From the NCBI GenBank assembly GCA_963575745.1, contig CAUYUJ010019376.1:62001-126000 (forward strand): a DNA stretch of 64,000 nt, in the 5' to 3' direction. Source of the DNA: Prorocentrum cordatum (lineage: Eukaryota > Sar > Dinophyceae > Prorocentrales > Prorocentraceae). Below, one piece after another: positions 11,068-22,305 of the stretch (positions are counted from its first letter, which is position 1; the number at the start of each line of letters is the position of its first letter). The position numbers and the translations under genes are program-made. The notes beneath the pieces are model-generated. The model was not told the origin of the DNA and searched no databases. It saw nothing but the letters and a program-made list of their open reading frames with translations.

Positions 11068-11569
11068 CACACGGGGGGGGGGGCCTCCACTGGCGGCACT
11101 GCGCCCGCCATCCAGTTCAAAGCCTCACACGCCCCCCCCCCACCACCACCCTCTGCTGCATCCTGCGGGCCTGGACACGCCGAACACAGCTCTGGGAGAG
11201 ACTGGAACGAGGCGGGGGCTCGACGCCAGGAAGTCGCAGAGGGAAGACTTCGCCCGGGAACCAGGGGCCCAAGCTATCGCACCCACGCCTCGCCAAATCC
11301 GCCGACCCTGTCGGCGTGTGCGAGGGGCTTGGCTGTTCGAGTCGTCGTCTCCGTCGGTCGTCGCCTCCGTCGCCCCCTTTCCCTGCAGCTTCCTTCTCAA
11401 GCTCGTGAGCGAGAGAAAAATCTAGCAGTGTCGTAATCGAGTCGAAGGGAAGCCCCTTCCCTTTGATCCTTTCCCAAGGGGGGGGGGTCCCGGGGGGGGC
11501 CCGGGGGAGGGGTGGGGGGGCAGATTCGTTTTTCCTCAGGCGGCCTAGGAACCTCGAAAACACTCCAAA

Positions 11570-11811
11570 CGAGGTCCGAATGCCCAAGATGGCCCCCGAG
11601 ACGGCCCAAAAGGGCCCCGAGTCGCCCAAAGATCGGCGGAAAACGCCCAAGATAGCCCCAAGACCGTCCAAGAAGCCTCCAAGACGTCCCAGGCCCCCTC
11701 CAAGAGACCCCCAGGAAGCCCCAAGAGGCCCCCACGAGGCTTCCAAAGCTGCCCCTAAGAGCTTCCCAAAAGGCCCACAAACTACCCCCAAGAAGCCTCC
11801 AAGAGCGCTCG

Positions 11812-11812
<1 letters not shown>
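11570..11812 (+). repeat. Dispersed CCCAAGA-type repeat, locus 1
   Basis: About 240 bp of degenerate 10-13-bp units around CCCAAGANGGC (GCCCAAGATGGCCCCCGAGA, GGCCCCGAGTCGCCCAAAGA, GCCTCCAAGACGTCCCAGGC). The minus strand translates to a repeating Leu-Gly-x-Ser-Trp-Gly pattern. Related loci are at 13985-14120, 15055-15185 and 29020-29330, with short traces at 4225-4320 and 21780-21900. Confidence 0.85.
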
Positions 11813-11814
<2 letters not shown>

Positions 11815-11843
<29 letters not shown>

Positions 11844-11850
11844 GCCATTC
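11815..11850 (+). repeat. (GTC)n trinucleotide run
   Basis: About eleven GTC/GTCATC units at the right edge of the CCCAAGA repeat. It encodes a poly-Asp run on the minus strand at the end of the decayed retroelement ORF. Confidence 0.85.
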
Positions 11851-12028
11851 AGGGTCGGCGGCACCGGCCGCATGGCCTTCGCAATCACGCCCCATCTCAG
11901 GCCCGCGACCGGAGATCGACTGGAGATAAGCCAAAACTGCGTCGGCACTGCGCGCCAAGTCAGAGCGCGTCTGGCCCCTCGCCCTTGATTGGAGTAGAGG
12001 CCGGGCGGCTCCTCCACTCCTCCGGAGG

Positions 12029-13893
12029 CTACCCCTTGTCGCCGCCGAACCTCCACCCACAAAGCTTCCGGGCCTCTCGCGCGTTGTCGCGCTGCTGCTC
12101 GACCTCTGCCTCGCCCTTGAATCTGGCGGCCACGTGGCTCTGCAGAGCCGGGGCGATACCTCTCGCCCTGCGCCCGAACCCCATGAAATGCTCGGAGCCC
12201 TCCCAGACGGCGGCGCCCCCGCCTGAGCTCGCGCCCATGATCGGCTGGACCCTGCGGCCCACGAGCTCCATGCAGGACAGGTTGCCCATACTCAAATGGT
12301 CAACAGTGCCAGGTAGTTCAATGACGTTGAGTAGTGACTCGAGCTCGCAGGCGCTGCGATCGTTCTCGGCCATCTCCACGTCCCGCACCACACGCGTGAA
12401 AGAAGGCGGTCGGGCCCCCTCCGTCGAGACAGATGCGACGGCAGAGCCGCGGAGTGGCCCTGGGTCCCATCAACGGCCAGTCCGAGAAGCTCTTCTCGCT
12501 GAGGCTCGCCACCACGCTGTCCCAAGAGCGGCGGCGCTCGTTCATGCGGCCCCACACCACAGAGATCGTGCGAAGGTCGTCCTCGTCGTCATCTCTCTGA
12601 TCTCCCTCAACGGGGCGTCCCAACGTCAGGGCCACGAAACGCGCCGCGCTCCAGCTCCTCCTCCTCCTCCAGCACCAGCATCAGCACCGGCGGCTTCCCC
12701 GCGCGCTGAATCAGGACCCGATCGCCGATCACGTTGGCAGCGGGAAGCGCCTCCCATCGTGCCAGCCGCGCGATGCCGTCAGCTCCTCGGGCGGCCCCCC
12801 ACACGCCCAACGGACGACCCACGGCGAGCCCAGTGTCACTGGCGGGCCCAAAGAGGCGTTCCTGCTCCCCTTCCCCGAGGCGTCGGTGGTCCTTCGGCAT
12901 GCGACGGCAGCGGCGGAGGGGCAGCCAGCGCCGCGATCGCCATGCCAACCATCGGCACCAGCGGCAGCCTGGAGGTGGGAGGCCACACTGCCGAGCCGGG
13001 GCGCCCCTGTGGGTTCTGACCTCCTGGGGCAGAGGCACCTGACGGAAGCGGTAGCAGCGGAGGCGTGGATCCCCCAGGTCGCCGCCTAACACGCCGTTTA
13101 GGCCATCGCATCCGGGAGGCCACGTCGGGCAGATCCGACGTCTCCAAATAGCAGTCGCCGCCCGGCGTCAAGACGCCCACCTGCTCTGTCCCGCGGTCAG
13201 GGAGGTAGACCACGCAACGCTCGTGACGCAAGTCGCGCGGCCTGCTGATGAACTCCACCACCACGAAGCCCCCTCTCCCGCAAGCCGAACCCCTCAGCGA
13301 ACGGATACGCCATTGCGTCGAGCTCAACCTTCTCGGGCTGCGCGCGGGCCTCCTCCTCCAGCGACAGCGCCGGCGCTGGCTCCTCACCCGCCGGCGGCGG
13401 CCCGATGGACAGCCGCGCCGCAGGCGCGAGGGGCGGGGCCGCCACGCGGGCCCGCTGCTGGGCGCCGCCCACGCCGAGGATCACCACGGCGAGCGCGACC
13501 AGCAAGCCGCCCATCAGCACGCCGCCGCCGAAAGCGGCCAGCAAGGGGCCCAGCTCGCCAGGGCACCAACGGGCAGGGCGCGGCAGGCGGGCAAGCGGTG
13601 AACCGATCTGGCCCGCACCGCTGGCGCTGCTGGCACAGCAGTTCGAGCACGCCCTCGTCGGGCGCGGGAGGCGCGCAGTCGCACGCGCACGTCGGGCGCC
13701 GCACCGACGACGCCACCTGCGAGCCCACCGCCACGCACCCCAGCTGCAGTGGGCGCTCCGTGCACTGCCCGCCTGGGGGAGGGCGCTCTGTCCAAGCTCC
13801 TGCAGGACGAGCTTGAACAAACACGTGTAAGATAGCATGGAAGGCCAAACACTGCATCCGCCAAGTTTCCTCGGGTTCCTGTACCATTTGCAT
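12029..13893 (-). pseudogene. Decayed upstream region of a dinoflagellate-type retroelement polyprotein
   Basis: Read on the minus strand in several frames. At 13890-13600 there is a Cys-rich leader (CACDCAPP, LLCQQRQRCG). At about 13560-13470 a hydrophobic segment GPLLAAFGGGVLMGGLLVAL fits a membrane helix. At 13270-13130 follow VVVEFISRPRDLRHERC and TEQVGVLTPGGDCYLETSD. At 12510-12400 comes FSDWPLMGPRATPRLCRRI then GGPTAFFHA. At 12390-12030 an uninterrupted frame runs from ELESLLNVIELPGTVDHLS through SEHFMGFGRR to SHVAARFKGEAEVEQQRDNA. The order membrane segment, DGDxY-like block, FSDWPL block and charged helix matches, from memory, a protein found repeatedly in dinoflagellate genomes upstream of RLE-type RT domains. 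Frameshifts lie near 13270, 12850 and 12390. The family assignment is inference. Confidence 0.5.
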
Positions 13894-13984
13894 ATCGTGA
13901 AAGTGGCGAATGCGTCACACTCGCCAGGAAACCAATCATTACAGTGCTCGCACGTACATGCGTTGTGCGTTTTCGTTGTCTCTT

Positions 13985-14120
13985 CCGACGGGCTCTTGAA
14001 GCGCCACGATGGCCCCAAGATGGCCCAACATAACCCCAAGAGAGGCCCAAGAGGGCCCCAAAAGCGCCCAAGAGCGCCCCAAGAGCGGTCCAAGAGGGCC
14101 TAAGACGCCCCTTGTGGGCC
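13985..14120 (+). repeat. Dispersed CCCAAGA-type repeat, locus 2
   Basis: Units such as GGCCCCAAGATGGCCC, CCCAAGAGAGGCCCAAGAGG and GCGCCCAAGAGCGCCCCAAG. It lies immediately left of composite copy B. Confidence 0.8.
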
Positions 14121-14157
14121 TCCGAGGGGGGGACCTAATTGACCCCCCCCCTCTTCA

Positions 14158-15043
14158 CCTAACACAGAAGACTGATAGTTTCTAACGGGGTCAAAAGAAA
14201 GCATCTGATGACTCCCCAGGGGGGTCTGGGCGGGAGCCGGACAGGCGAGAGCCGGGCTCGTTTTAAGCAAACAGTCACACACTTCGTGCTCTTCGACCTC
14301 CCAGAACTCCATTCCCGGGCCACATGTTAAATGCCCGGAGCCAACTGTAAGCCACTTCGTGCTCTTCGACTTCCCAGAACTCCATTCCCGGGCCACATTT
14401 TGGATGCCCGGAGCCATCTGTTGGCCACTTCGTGCTCTTCGACTTCCCAAAACTTTATCCCGGGTCACATTTTGGATGCCCGGAGCCAATTGTAAGCCAC
14501 TTCGTGCTCTTGGACTTCCCAGAACACCATTCCCGGGCCACATTTTGAATGCCCGGAGCCAACTGTAGGCCACTTCGTGCTCTTCCACTTCCCAGAACTC
14601 CATTCCCGGGCCACAGTTTGAATGCCCAGAGCCAACTGCACGCCACTTCGTGCTCTTCCACTTTCCAGACTTCCCAGACTCATCATCTTCATCATCATCA
14701 TCATCATCGTCCCCGTAGCCTTCTTGGCTACAGCCCTGCTCTCGAAGAATTCCTTTCAAAGGAACTACGCAGCGCCTACTGCACACCTTAATGCCAGGAC
14801 ATGCGGATAGTTCTCGGTCTGGCGGCGGTGCTCCTGACCCTGCTGCATTGAACAGCGGTGTTCCTCAGCGTGCGGCAGGGAACATCCCTGCCGCTGATGT
14901 TGCCACTGCGACTGCCACTGCGCATCCGAATGCAACACCGAGAACACCAAAATTCTACAACAGCACTCTTACATGAATACCACAGGCAATGTTTCCAGCT
15001 ATGCTTCTACACATCGCTGTTCGGTTGCTTTGCCGGGATAATT
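14158..15043 (+). mobile_element. Composite repeat family, copy B (deleted relative to D)
   Basis: Left end CCTAACACAGAAGACTGATA, five to six 73-bp units (14283-14665), a CATCAT run, the spliced-leader-like motif at 14712-14733, and an ATG at 14791 opening a short frame that starts MPGHADSSRSGGGAPDPAAL. After GGCAGGGAACATCCCTGCCG it joins directly to the shared right part (GATGTTGCCACTGCGACTGC) and ends TTGCTTTGCCGGGATAATT. Compared with copy D, everything between about 17060 and 19420 is absent, so B behaves as an internal deletion derivative. The right inverted motif has a substitution (TCGCTGTTCGG). Confidence 0.75.
14283..14665 (+). repeat. 73-bp minisatellite in copy B
   Basis: Five to six units at 73-bp spacing (CCCGGGCC at 14314 and 14387), with the last unit grading into the CATCAT run. 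Confidence 0.92.
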
Positions 15044-15054
15044 TAAAGCGAAAC

Positions 15055-15185
15055 GGTCCAAGACGGCCTCAAGAGGCCTCCGACACCCACTAAAACAAAC
15101 CCAACAGCGCCCCAAGACTCCCAAAAAAAAACCACGAGAGCCTCAACAGAGCCCCAAAAGACCCTTAAGAGAGCCCAAGATGGTC
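15055..15185 (+). repeat. Dispersed CCCAAGA-type repeat, locus 3
   Basis: Units such as CCAAGACGGCCTCAAGAGGC and GCCCCAAGACTCCC between composite copies B and C. It is more degenerate than locus 1. Confidence 0.7.
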
Positions 15186-15318
15186 AAATAATAATAAATC
15201 CGATTCTACGACGGGGTCCGCTGCGCCAGAAACGCGTACCACAGGGAACACCCCAGCGCATCTTGCATCCGTTTCTATCTGAAACTTCGCTGAGCGAAGC
15301 TTTGTGTGATCCTTGCTA

Positions 15319-16330
15319 CCTAACAGCGAAGACTGATAAGTTTCTAATGGGGTCAAAACAAAGCATCTGATGACTCCCCAGGGGGGCCTGGGCGAGAGCG
15401 GGACAGGCGAGGGCCGGGCTCGTTTTAAACAAACAGTCACACACTTCGTGCTCTTCGACCTCCCAGAACTCCATTCCAGGGCCACATTTTAAATGCCCGG
15501 AGCCAACTGTAAGCCACTTCGTGCTCTTCGACCTCCCAGAACTCCATTCCAGGGACACATTTTGGATGCCCGGAGCCAACTGTAGGCCACTTCGTGCTCT
15601 CCGACTTCCCAGAACTCCACTCCCGGGCAACATATTGGATGCCCGAAGCCAACTGTAGGCCACTTCGTGCTCTTGGACTTCCCAGAACACCATTCCCGGG
15701 CCACATTTTGAATGCCCGGAGCCAACTGTAGGCCACTTCGTGCTCTTCCACTTCCCAGAACTCTATTCGCGGGCCACATTTTGAATGCCCGGAGCCAGCT
15801 GTACGCCACTTCGTGTTTTTCTGCTTCCCAGACTTCCAAGACTCATCATCTTCATCATCATCACCATCGTCCCCGTAGCCTTCTTGGCTACAGCCCTGCT
15901 TTCGAAGATTTCGTTTCAAAGGAACTGCGCAGCGCCCACTGCACACCTTAATGCCAGGACATACTTCAAGCAGTGTTTCTACTGCTACTACCACTGCTCC
16001 CATCACTCCTACTCGTTCACTCCACACACTACAACTACTACTTCACTGTTACCACTACTACCATCACTACTACATTCTACTGCTACTACTACTGTTACTA
16101 TTACTGCTGCTGCTGCTGCTGTTGCTGCTGCTAGTGTAGCTATTGCTACTGCAAGACTGGCAGTGCCACTGCGACTGCCGCTGATGTTGCCACTGCGACT
16201 GCCACTGCGAATCCGACTGCGACTGCGAGAACACCAAAATTCTACAACAGCACTCTTACATGAATACCACAGGCAATGTTTCCAGCTATGCTTCTACACA
16301 TCGCTGTTAGGTTGCTTTGCCGGGATAATT
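15319..16330 (+). mobile_element. Composite repeat family, copy C (deleted relative to D)
   Basis: Left end CCTAACAGCGAAGACTGATA, 73-bp units (15437-15830), CATCAT run, spliced-leader-like motif at 15872-15893 and an ATGCCAGGACAT start at 15951. It then joins GCAGTGTTTCTACTGCTACT and the (CTG) and GCGACTGCCACTGCGA right part, ending TTGCTTTGCCGGGATAATT. The join removes the segment that in copy D runs from about 16983 to 19203. The right end of C abuts the left end of D with a single G between them. Confidence 0.75.
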
Positions 16331-16891
16331 GCCTAACAGCGAAGACTGATAGGTTTCTAACGGTGTCAAAAGAAAGCATCTGATGACTCAGAAGGGACGT
16401 CTGGGCGGCATCCGGACAGCGAGGGCCGGGCTCAGGGCCAAGCTCGCTTTAAACAAACAATCACACACTTCGTGCTCTTCGACCTCCCAGAATTCCATTC
16501 CCGGGCCACATTTTGAATGCCCGGAGCCAACTGTAGGCCACTTCGTGCTCTTCGACTTCCCAGAACTCCATTCCCGGGCCACATTTTGGATGCCCGGAGC
16601 CAACTGTAGGCCACTTCGTGCTCTTCGACTTCCCAGAACTCCATTCCCGGGCCACATTTTGGATGCCCGGAGCCAACTGTAGGCCACTTCGTGTTCTTGG
16701 ACTTCCCAGAACACCATTCCGGGCCACATTTTGAATGCCCGGAGCCAACTGTAGGCCACTTCGTGCTCTTCCACTTCCCAGAACTCCACTCCCGGGCCAC
16801 ATTTTGAATGCCCGGAGCCAACTGTACGCCACTTCGTGCTCTTCCACTTCCCAGACTTCCAAGACTCATCATCTTCATCATCATCATCGTC

Positions 16892-16913
16892 CCCGTAGCC
16901 TTCTTGGCTACAG
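16892..16913 (+). promoter_or_regulatory. Spliced-leader-like relic in copy D
   Basis: CCCGTAGCCTTCTTGGCT followed by ACAG. It agrees with the dinoflagellate spliced leader (recalled as D-CCGUAGCC-A-UUUUGGCU-CAAG) at 18 of 22 positions. It lies 57 bp before the ATG of the copy D ORF. Identical motifs are at 14712-14733 and 15872-15893. It could instead be a plain GTAGCC-TTCTT-GGCTAC hairpin. Confidence 0.4.
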
Positions 16914-16970
16914 CCCTGCTTTCGAAGATTTCCTTTCAAAGGAACTGCGCAGCGCCTACTGCACACCTTA

Positions 16971-18166
16971 ATGCCAGGACATGCTGATAGTTCTCGGTCT
17001 GGCGGCGGTGCTCCTGACCCTGCTGCATTGAACAGCGGTGCTCCTCAGCCTGCGGCAGGGAACAGCGCTGCTCCTCAGCGTGCTGCATTGAGCGGTCCTC
17101 TGCAAACGCTCGTCGAGCACGCGAAGCAGTTCGGCCGGATACCGAAGCGAAATAAAGGAACGCCCGAACAAGAACGGGCCGAAAACAAGTTGGCCAAACG
17201 TTTCTCGGACCATCGCGACCGCATCCCCAAAGACATTTTGCAAGGCATGCGGGCCCTGGGCTGCGCTGATCAGCAGACGGAGACCGAGGAGCTCAAGCGG
17301 AAGCAGAAGACCGAGGAGCTCACGCAGCAAAAGCGAGACAAGAACGAGGAGCTCATGCAGCAAGCGCGAGACCTCGGCCGCCACCCGAAGGAGCACGCCG
17401 GGCGTAGCCTCGCAGAGCGGCAGCTGGCAGAGAAAGTCCGGAAATCACGGAAGGCCAACCAATTCTCCCCGGAGCAGGACGCCGAGCTCCAGGCCTTCAA
17501 GCAAGCGGAGAGCGAAGCCACCACAAAGACTCGCATCGCGGAGGCGGAGGGCCTTCCAAACCCCATGGAAGGGTTCGCTGAGGAGGCGCAGAACAGGATC
17601 GACCAGGACCCGCCGACGCTCGAGAGCGGCATCCGGACCAAGGCAATCCTGCGGCGCCTTGCCGCCTACAAGGAGCTTGTGTCCAGCCTCTCTGCGCAAC
17701 GCGCGGAATTCGCGCAGCGGTACGCGGAGCGGGTGCGCAAGGCGTCGGCTCGCCCAGACGCCAGACTGTGGGCCGCGACGAAGCGAGCGCCGCTCTCCAA
17801 ACGCTTTTGCACTACCACCATGGCGAGACTGCCCCAAGCGCTGTTGACATCACCGATGGCTCAGCGTTTGACTGGCTTCAATGGGTGGCACAGATCGAGG
17901 GCGCGCGCGACGTCATCCGGAATGGCGCCCACAGGGTCTACGTTGTCCGCTGGAATCCGCACTGGGCCCCAGAGGGCGTCTTCTGCTACGGCAACAACAC
18001 GTACAGCACACTGGTGCCTCGCAACGCGCGATACAATGGCTCATGGAGCCACACGCGCATTGTGAATCACCGACAGGCCACTTGGGTGACCGAGCCGTTG
18101 CTCTCTGCGGCCCCTGTGGCAGCTACGCCGTGGCTGTTGTTGCGGGATCAGGTGACCTGGGAGTGA
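16971..18166 (+). CDS. ORF carried by composite copy D; two-repeat charged protein with one frameshift
   Basis: The frame from ATG 16971 (MPGHADSSRSGGGAPDPAAL) reads through a Pro/Ala-rich leader and two related helical repeats. The first is around LVEHAKQFGRIPKRNKGTPE with AERAENKLAKRF-type helix (about residues 45-98). The second is LMQQARDLGRHPKEHAGRS then AERQLAEKVRKSRK (about residues 126-175). Between them is a Glu/Lys coiled-coil segment. Near 17768 the coding signal jumps frame and continues with ALQTLLHYHHGETAPSAV, then DGSAFDWLQWVAQIEGARDV and VYVVRWNPHWAPEGVFCY, to TGA at 18166. One extra or missing base would join them. I do not recognise the family with certainty. It may be a captured host gene or an element protein. 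The first 25 codons also occur in copy B. Confidence 0.6.
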
Positions 18167-18185
18167 TCTCTGGCAAACAAAATGT

Positions 18186-18480
18186 GGTGCTTCTCAGCCT
18201 GCGTTCATGTGACACGCAATACCGTGGCATGCACTCGCGTAGTGCTTCTCAGCCTGCACTCGCGCGGTGCTTCTCAGCCTGCGCCTCCTCGGTACTTGCC
18301 AGCCGCCGGATTGGCGCGATTTCCTGCAATACAAGCGGGAGAAGTGAAGTATCCGAGCCCGCGTGTCCACGGTGCTTCTCGGCGTGCGTACTTGTAATCC
18401 TAGTTCCAGCAGTAGTAGGACTGCGCGGCCGCGGTGCTTCTCAGCCTCCGAGTTTCTGCGGTGCTTCTCAGCCTGCAAGT
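18186..18480 (+). repeat. Six interspersed GGTGCTTCTCAGCCTGC motifs
   Basis: Copies begin at 18186, 18241, 18266, 18371, 18433 and 18460, with irregular spacers of 25-105 bp. Close relatives GGTGCTCCTCAGCCTGCGGC and GCTGCTCCTCAGCGTGC occur at 17037-17085 in the 5' part of the ORF, so the motif brackets the ORF. It has the look of a short dispersed insertion or a decayed minisatellite. Confidence 0.85.
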
Positions 18481-18694
18481 TTTGCCGACTGTCCGCTTCA
18501 CACGCCGCTCCTCAGTGCGCTCCTCTTCCGTTTGCGAGATGTCTTCCAAGATTTGGTTGGAGGCCGAGAAAGACGGACAGAACAAATCCAAGTAGCGCGG
18601 TCATCATCCCATCATCCTCCTCAATCATCATCATCATCATCAATGGCTTCGCCGAGCACCCCGGTGGAGACTCAGGTCTTACGGGTCCGTGCCC

Positions 18695-19015
<321 letters not shown>

Positions 19016-19064
19016 ACATCACACTAAATCCATTCATGGGAGTGCCTGTTTTGGAGCTACACTC

Positions 19065-19210
19065 ATTGATGCAAGTGTGTCGTTTGAGGCTCAACCCGTT
19101 GATAGCAGTGTCTCGTTTGGAATCACATCCGTTGATAGCAGTGTCTTGTTTAGACCTCAATGCATTTATACAAAGATCTCATTTGGAGATACCGTTATCG
19201 AAAGCAGTGT
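19065..19210 (+). repeat. Degenerate ~33-bp tandem repeat
   Basis: Four decayed units: TTGATGCAAGTGTGTCGTTT, TTGATAGCAGTGTCTCGTTT, TTGATAGCAGTGTCTTGTTT, and TATCGAAAGCAGTGTTTCTA. It sits between the (CTA)n tract and the shared right part of the composite element. Confidence 0.75.
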
Positions 19211-19696
19211 TTCTACTGCTACTACCACTGCTCCCATCACTCCTACTCGTTCACTCCACACACTACAACTACTACTTCACTGTTACCACTACTACCATCA
19301 CTACTAGTTATACTGCTACTACTACTGATACTATTACTGCTGCTGCTGCTGTTGTTGCTGCTGCTAGTGTAGCTATTGCTACTGCAACTACTGGCAGTGC
19401 CACTGCGACTGCCGCTGATGTTGCCACTGCGACTGCCACTGCGAATCCGACTGCGACTGCGAGAACACCAGAATTCTACAACAGCACTCTTACATGAATA
19501 CCACAGGCAATGTTTCCAGCTATGCTTCTACACATCGCTGTTAGGTTGCTTTGCGGGGATAATTTTTCATTGCCCAAGGTGGATACAGCCACCTGCGCTA
19601 GAGACGTTTACAACGGGGAGCAGCACGTCGCATTTTGCACCGAATTCCATCTTAAACTTCAATGCGGGAAGCTACGCTTGACCTTTGTTCTTTTTA

Positions 19697-21652
19697 CCTA
19701 ACAGCGAAGACTGATAGGTTTCTAATGGGGTCAAAAGGGAGCATCTGATGACTCCCCAGGGGGGTCTGGGCGGGAGCCGGACAGGCGAGGGCCAGGCTCG
19801 TTTTAAGCAAACAGTCACACACTTCGTGCTCTTCGACCTCCCAGAACTCCATTCCCGGGCCACATTTTGAATGCCCGGAGCCAACTGTAGGCCACTTCGT
19901 GCTCTTCGACTTCCCAGAACTCCATTCCCGGGCCACATTTTGGATGCCCGGAGCCAACTGTAGGCCACTTCGTGCTCTTCGGCTTCCCAGAACTCCATTC
20001 CCGGGCCACATTTTGGATGCCCGGAGCCAACTGTAGGCCACTTCGTGCTCTTCGATTTCCCAGAACTCCATTCCCGGGCCACATTTTGGATGCCCGGAGC
20101 CAACTGTAGCCACTTCGTGTTCTTCGAGTTCCCAGAACTCATTCCTGGGCCACATTTTGAATGCTGAGGCAGGCTGATGTTGAGCATGAGGCAGGCTGAG
20201 GCTGAGGCCGAGGCTGAAGGCAGACTGAGGCTGAGGCTGAGGCTGAGAGGCTGAGGCTGTGGCTGAGGCAGGCTGAGGCTGAGGCTGAGGCAGGCTGATG
20301 CTGAGGCAGGCTGAGGCTGAGGCTGAGGCTGATGCAGGCTGCGGCTGAGGCAGGCTGAGGCTGAGGCCGAGGCTGAAGGCAGACTGAGGCTGAGGCTGAA
20401 GCAGGCTGAGGCTGAGGCTGAGGCAGGCTGAGGCTGAGGCTGAGGCAGGCTGATGCTGAGGCAGGCTGAGGCTGAGGCTGAGGCTGATGCAGGCTGAGGC
20501 TGAGGCAGGCTGAGGCTGAGGCCGAGGCTGAAGGCAGACTGAGGCTGAGGCTGAAGCAGGCTGAGGCTGAGGCTGAGGCTGAGGCTGAGGCTGAGGCAGG
20601 CTGAGGCTGAGGCAGGCTGAGGCTGAGGCTGAGGCTGAGGCTGCAGGCTGAGGCTGCAGGCTGAGGCTGAGGCTGAGGCTTGAGGCAGGCTGAAGGCAGA
20701 CTGAGGCTGAGGCTGAGGCTGAGGCTGAGGCTGAAGCTGAGGCTGAGGCTGAGGCTGATGCTGAGGCAGGCTGAGGCTGAGGGCTGAGGCTGAGCAGGCT
20801 GATGCTGAGGCAGGCGAGGCTGAGAGGCTGACGGCAGACTGAGGCTGAGGCTGAAGCAGGCTGAGGCTGAGGCAGGCAGGCTGAGGCTGAGGCTGAGGCA
20901 GGCTGAGGCAGGCTGAGGCTGAGGCTGAGGCTGAGGCAGGCTGAGGCTGAGGCAGGCTGAGGCTGAGGCCGAGGCTGAAGGCAGACTGAGGCTGAGGCTG
21001 AAGGCAGGCTGAGGCTGAGGCTGAGGCTGAGGCAGGCTGATGCTGAGGCAGGCTGAGGCTGAGGCTGAGGCTGATGCAGGCTGAGGCTGAGGCAGGCTGA
21101 GGCTGAGGCCGAGGCTGAAGGCAGACTGAGGCTGAGGCTGAAGCAGGCTGAGGCTGAGGCTGAGGCAGGCTGAGGCTGAGGCTGAGGCAGGCTGATGCTG
21201 AGGCAGGCTGAGGCTGAGGCTGAGGCTGATGCAGGCTGAGGCTGAGGCAGGCTGAGGCTGAGGCCGAGGCTGAAGGCAGACTGAGGCTGAGGCTGAAGCA
21301 GCTGAGGCTGAGGCTGAGGCAGGCTGAGGCTGAGGCTGGCAGGCTGAGGCTGAGGCAGGCTGAGGCAGGCTGAGGCTGAGGAGGCCGAGGCTGCAGGCAG
21401 ACTGAGGCTGAGGCTGAAGCAGGCTGAGGCTGAGGCTGAGGCAGGCTGAGGCTGAGGCTGAGGCTGAGGCTGATGCTGAGGCAGGCTGAGGCTGAGGCTG
21501 AGGCTGATGCTGGCCACTGCGACTGTCATCGCGAATGCAACTACGACTGCGAGAACAGCAGAATTCCACAACTGGATTCTCATCTGTATCTTAAGGGGAA
21601 TGCTTCCAGATGCTCCTACACATCGCTGTTAGGTTGCTTTGCCGGGATAATT
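19697..21652 (+). mobile_element. Composite repeat family, copy E (GCTGAG subtype)
   Basis: Left end CCTAACAGCGAAGACTGATA and CTCCCCAGGGGGGTCTGGGC, five 73-bp units (19815-20165), a 1.35-kb GAGGCT array (20163-21510), then GCGACTGTCATCGCGAATGC, a right block slightly different from B-D, TCGCTGTTAGG and TTGCTTTGCCGGGATAATT. It shares the hexamer-array interior and the GAACAGCAGAATTC variant right block with copy A. Confidence 0.75.
20163..21510 (+). repeat. Long (GAGGCT)n hexamer array in copy E
   Basis: About 1350 bp of GAGGCT with periodic GAGGCAGGCTGATGCTGAGG and GAGGCCGAGGCTGAAGGCAG variants. The latter recurs every roughly 170-330 bp, hinting at a higher-order unit. Minus-strand frames of 470-630 codons are Ser/Leu/Pro/Gln/Ala low complexity and not genes. 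Confidence 0.95.
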
Positions 21653-21659
21653 TTAAGAC

Positions 21660-22300
21660 GGCCGCGCAACTGCATACTTCCACCCGTCCCTGACTTACCA
21701 ACTCCCCTGCTGATCGTTTCTGGATAGACTGCTGGGGATTCGCGAAGATTCAAAACTTGTTCGATGAGTTCCGCCTCCGCAGGGCCCCGCGCAGAGCCGC
21801 CTTGGAGCCTCTTGGGGCCACTCTGGCGCTGCCACAGGGCCTCTTGGGCTGGCCGCCCTGGGGCCCTGCTCGGCCGCCTGGGGCAGCTCCTTAAAACTCC
21901 ATGAGGCCGCACTGGTGGTCTCTTGGCGCCCTCTTCAGATATGATGGCACCTCTGATTGGACCTGAAAACAAACGACACCACCCCTGCGGCCCCAGGGGG
22001 CTTAGCGTATACCAAGAAATTTGGCGTGGGTTTTTGCGTGGTATGCGCTGCGGCGCCCGATGGGCCGTAGCACAACATGTAGGACCGCAGGTGGGGTAGC
22101 GTCGTTTGTTTGTTAGTCGACTTATGGCCTCCTGGACCAAAAACTGCCGCCAAGTACGCCGCCCCGACTCTGGCATAATATAGCGCCCCCCAGCCTGCGA
22201 GCCGCGGCCCCTGACCCAGGCCAGAGGGGGGGGGAACCAACCTCTGCTGGTCGTTTCTGGTTGCCTTCGCAATGCCAGGCCACGTCGCAATGCAAAGGTG
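21660..22300. other. Spacer without a recognisable gene
   Basis: Nothing recognisable beyond a reversed trace of the CCCAAGA repeat (CCTCTTGGGGCC, CCTCTTGGGCTGG) at about 21780-21900. Confidence 0.5.
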
Positions 22301-22305
22301 ACAAT

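Noticed and set aside
10411-11070. Acidic poly-Glu frame on the minus strand
   Set aside because: Product of the (CCT)n tract and N bases.
10035-11408. A 457-codon Pro/Ala open frame across the N gap
   Set aside because: CCNGGC hexamer and CCT repeats, and it spans unknown bases.
14283-14665. CRISPR-like regular repeats
   Set aside because: The 73-bp units are contiguous with no unique spacers, and the genome is eukaryotic.
19694-21583. A 629-codon minus-strand open frame
   Set aside because: Same GAGGCT array in copy E; no domain and no codon-position signal.
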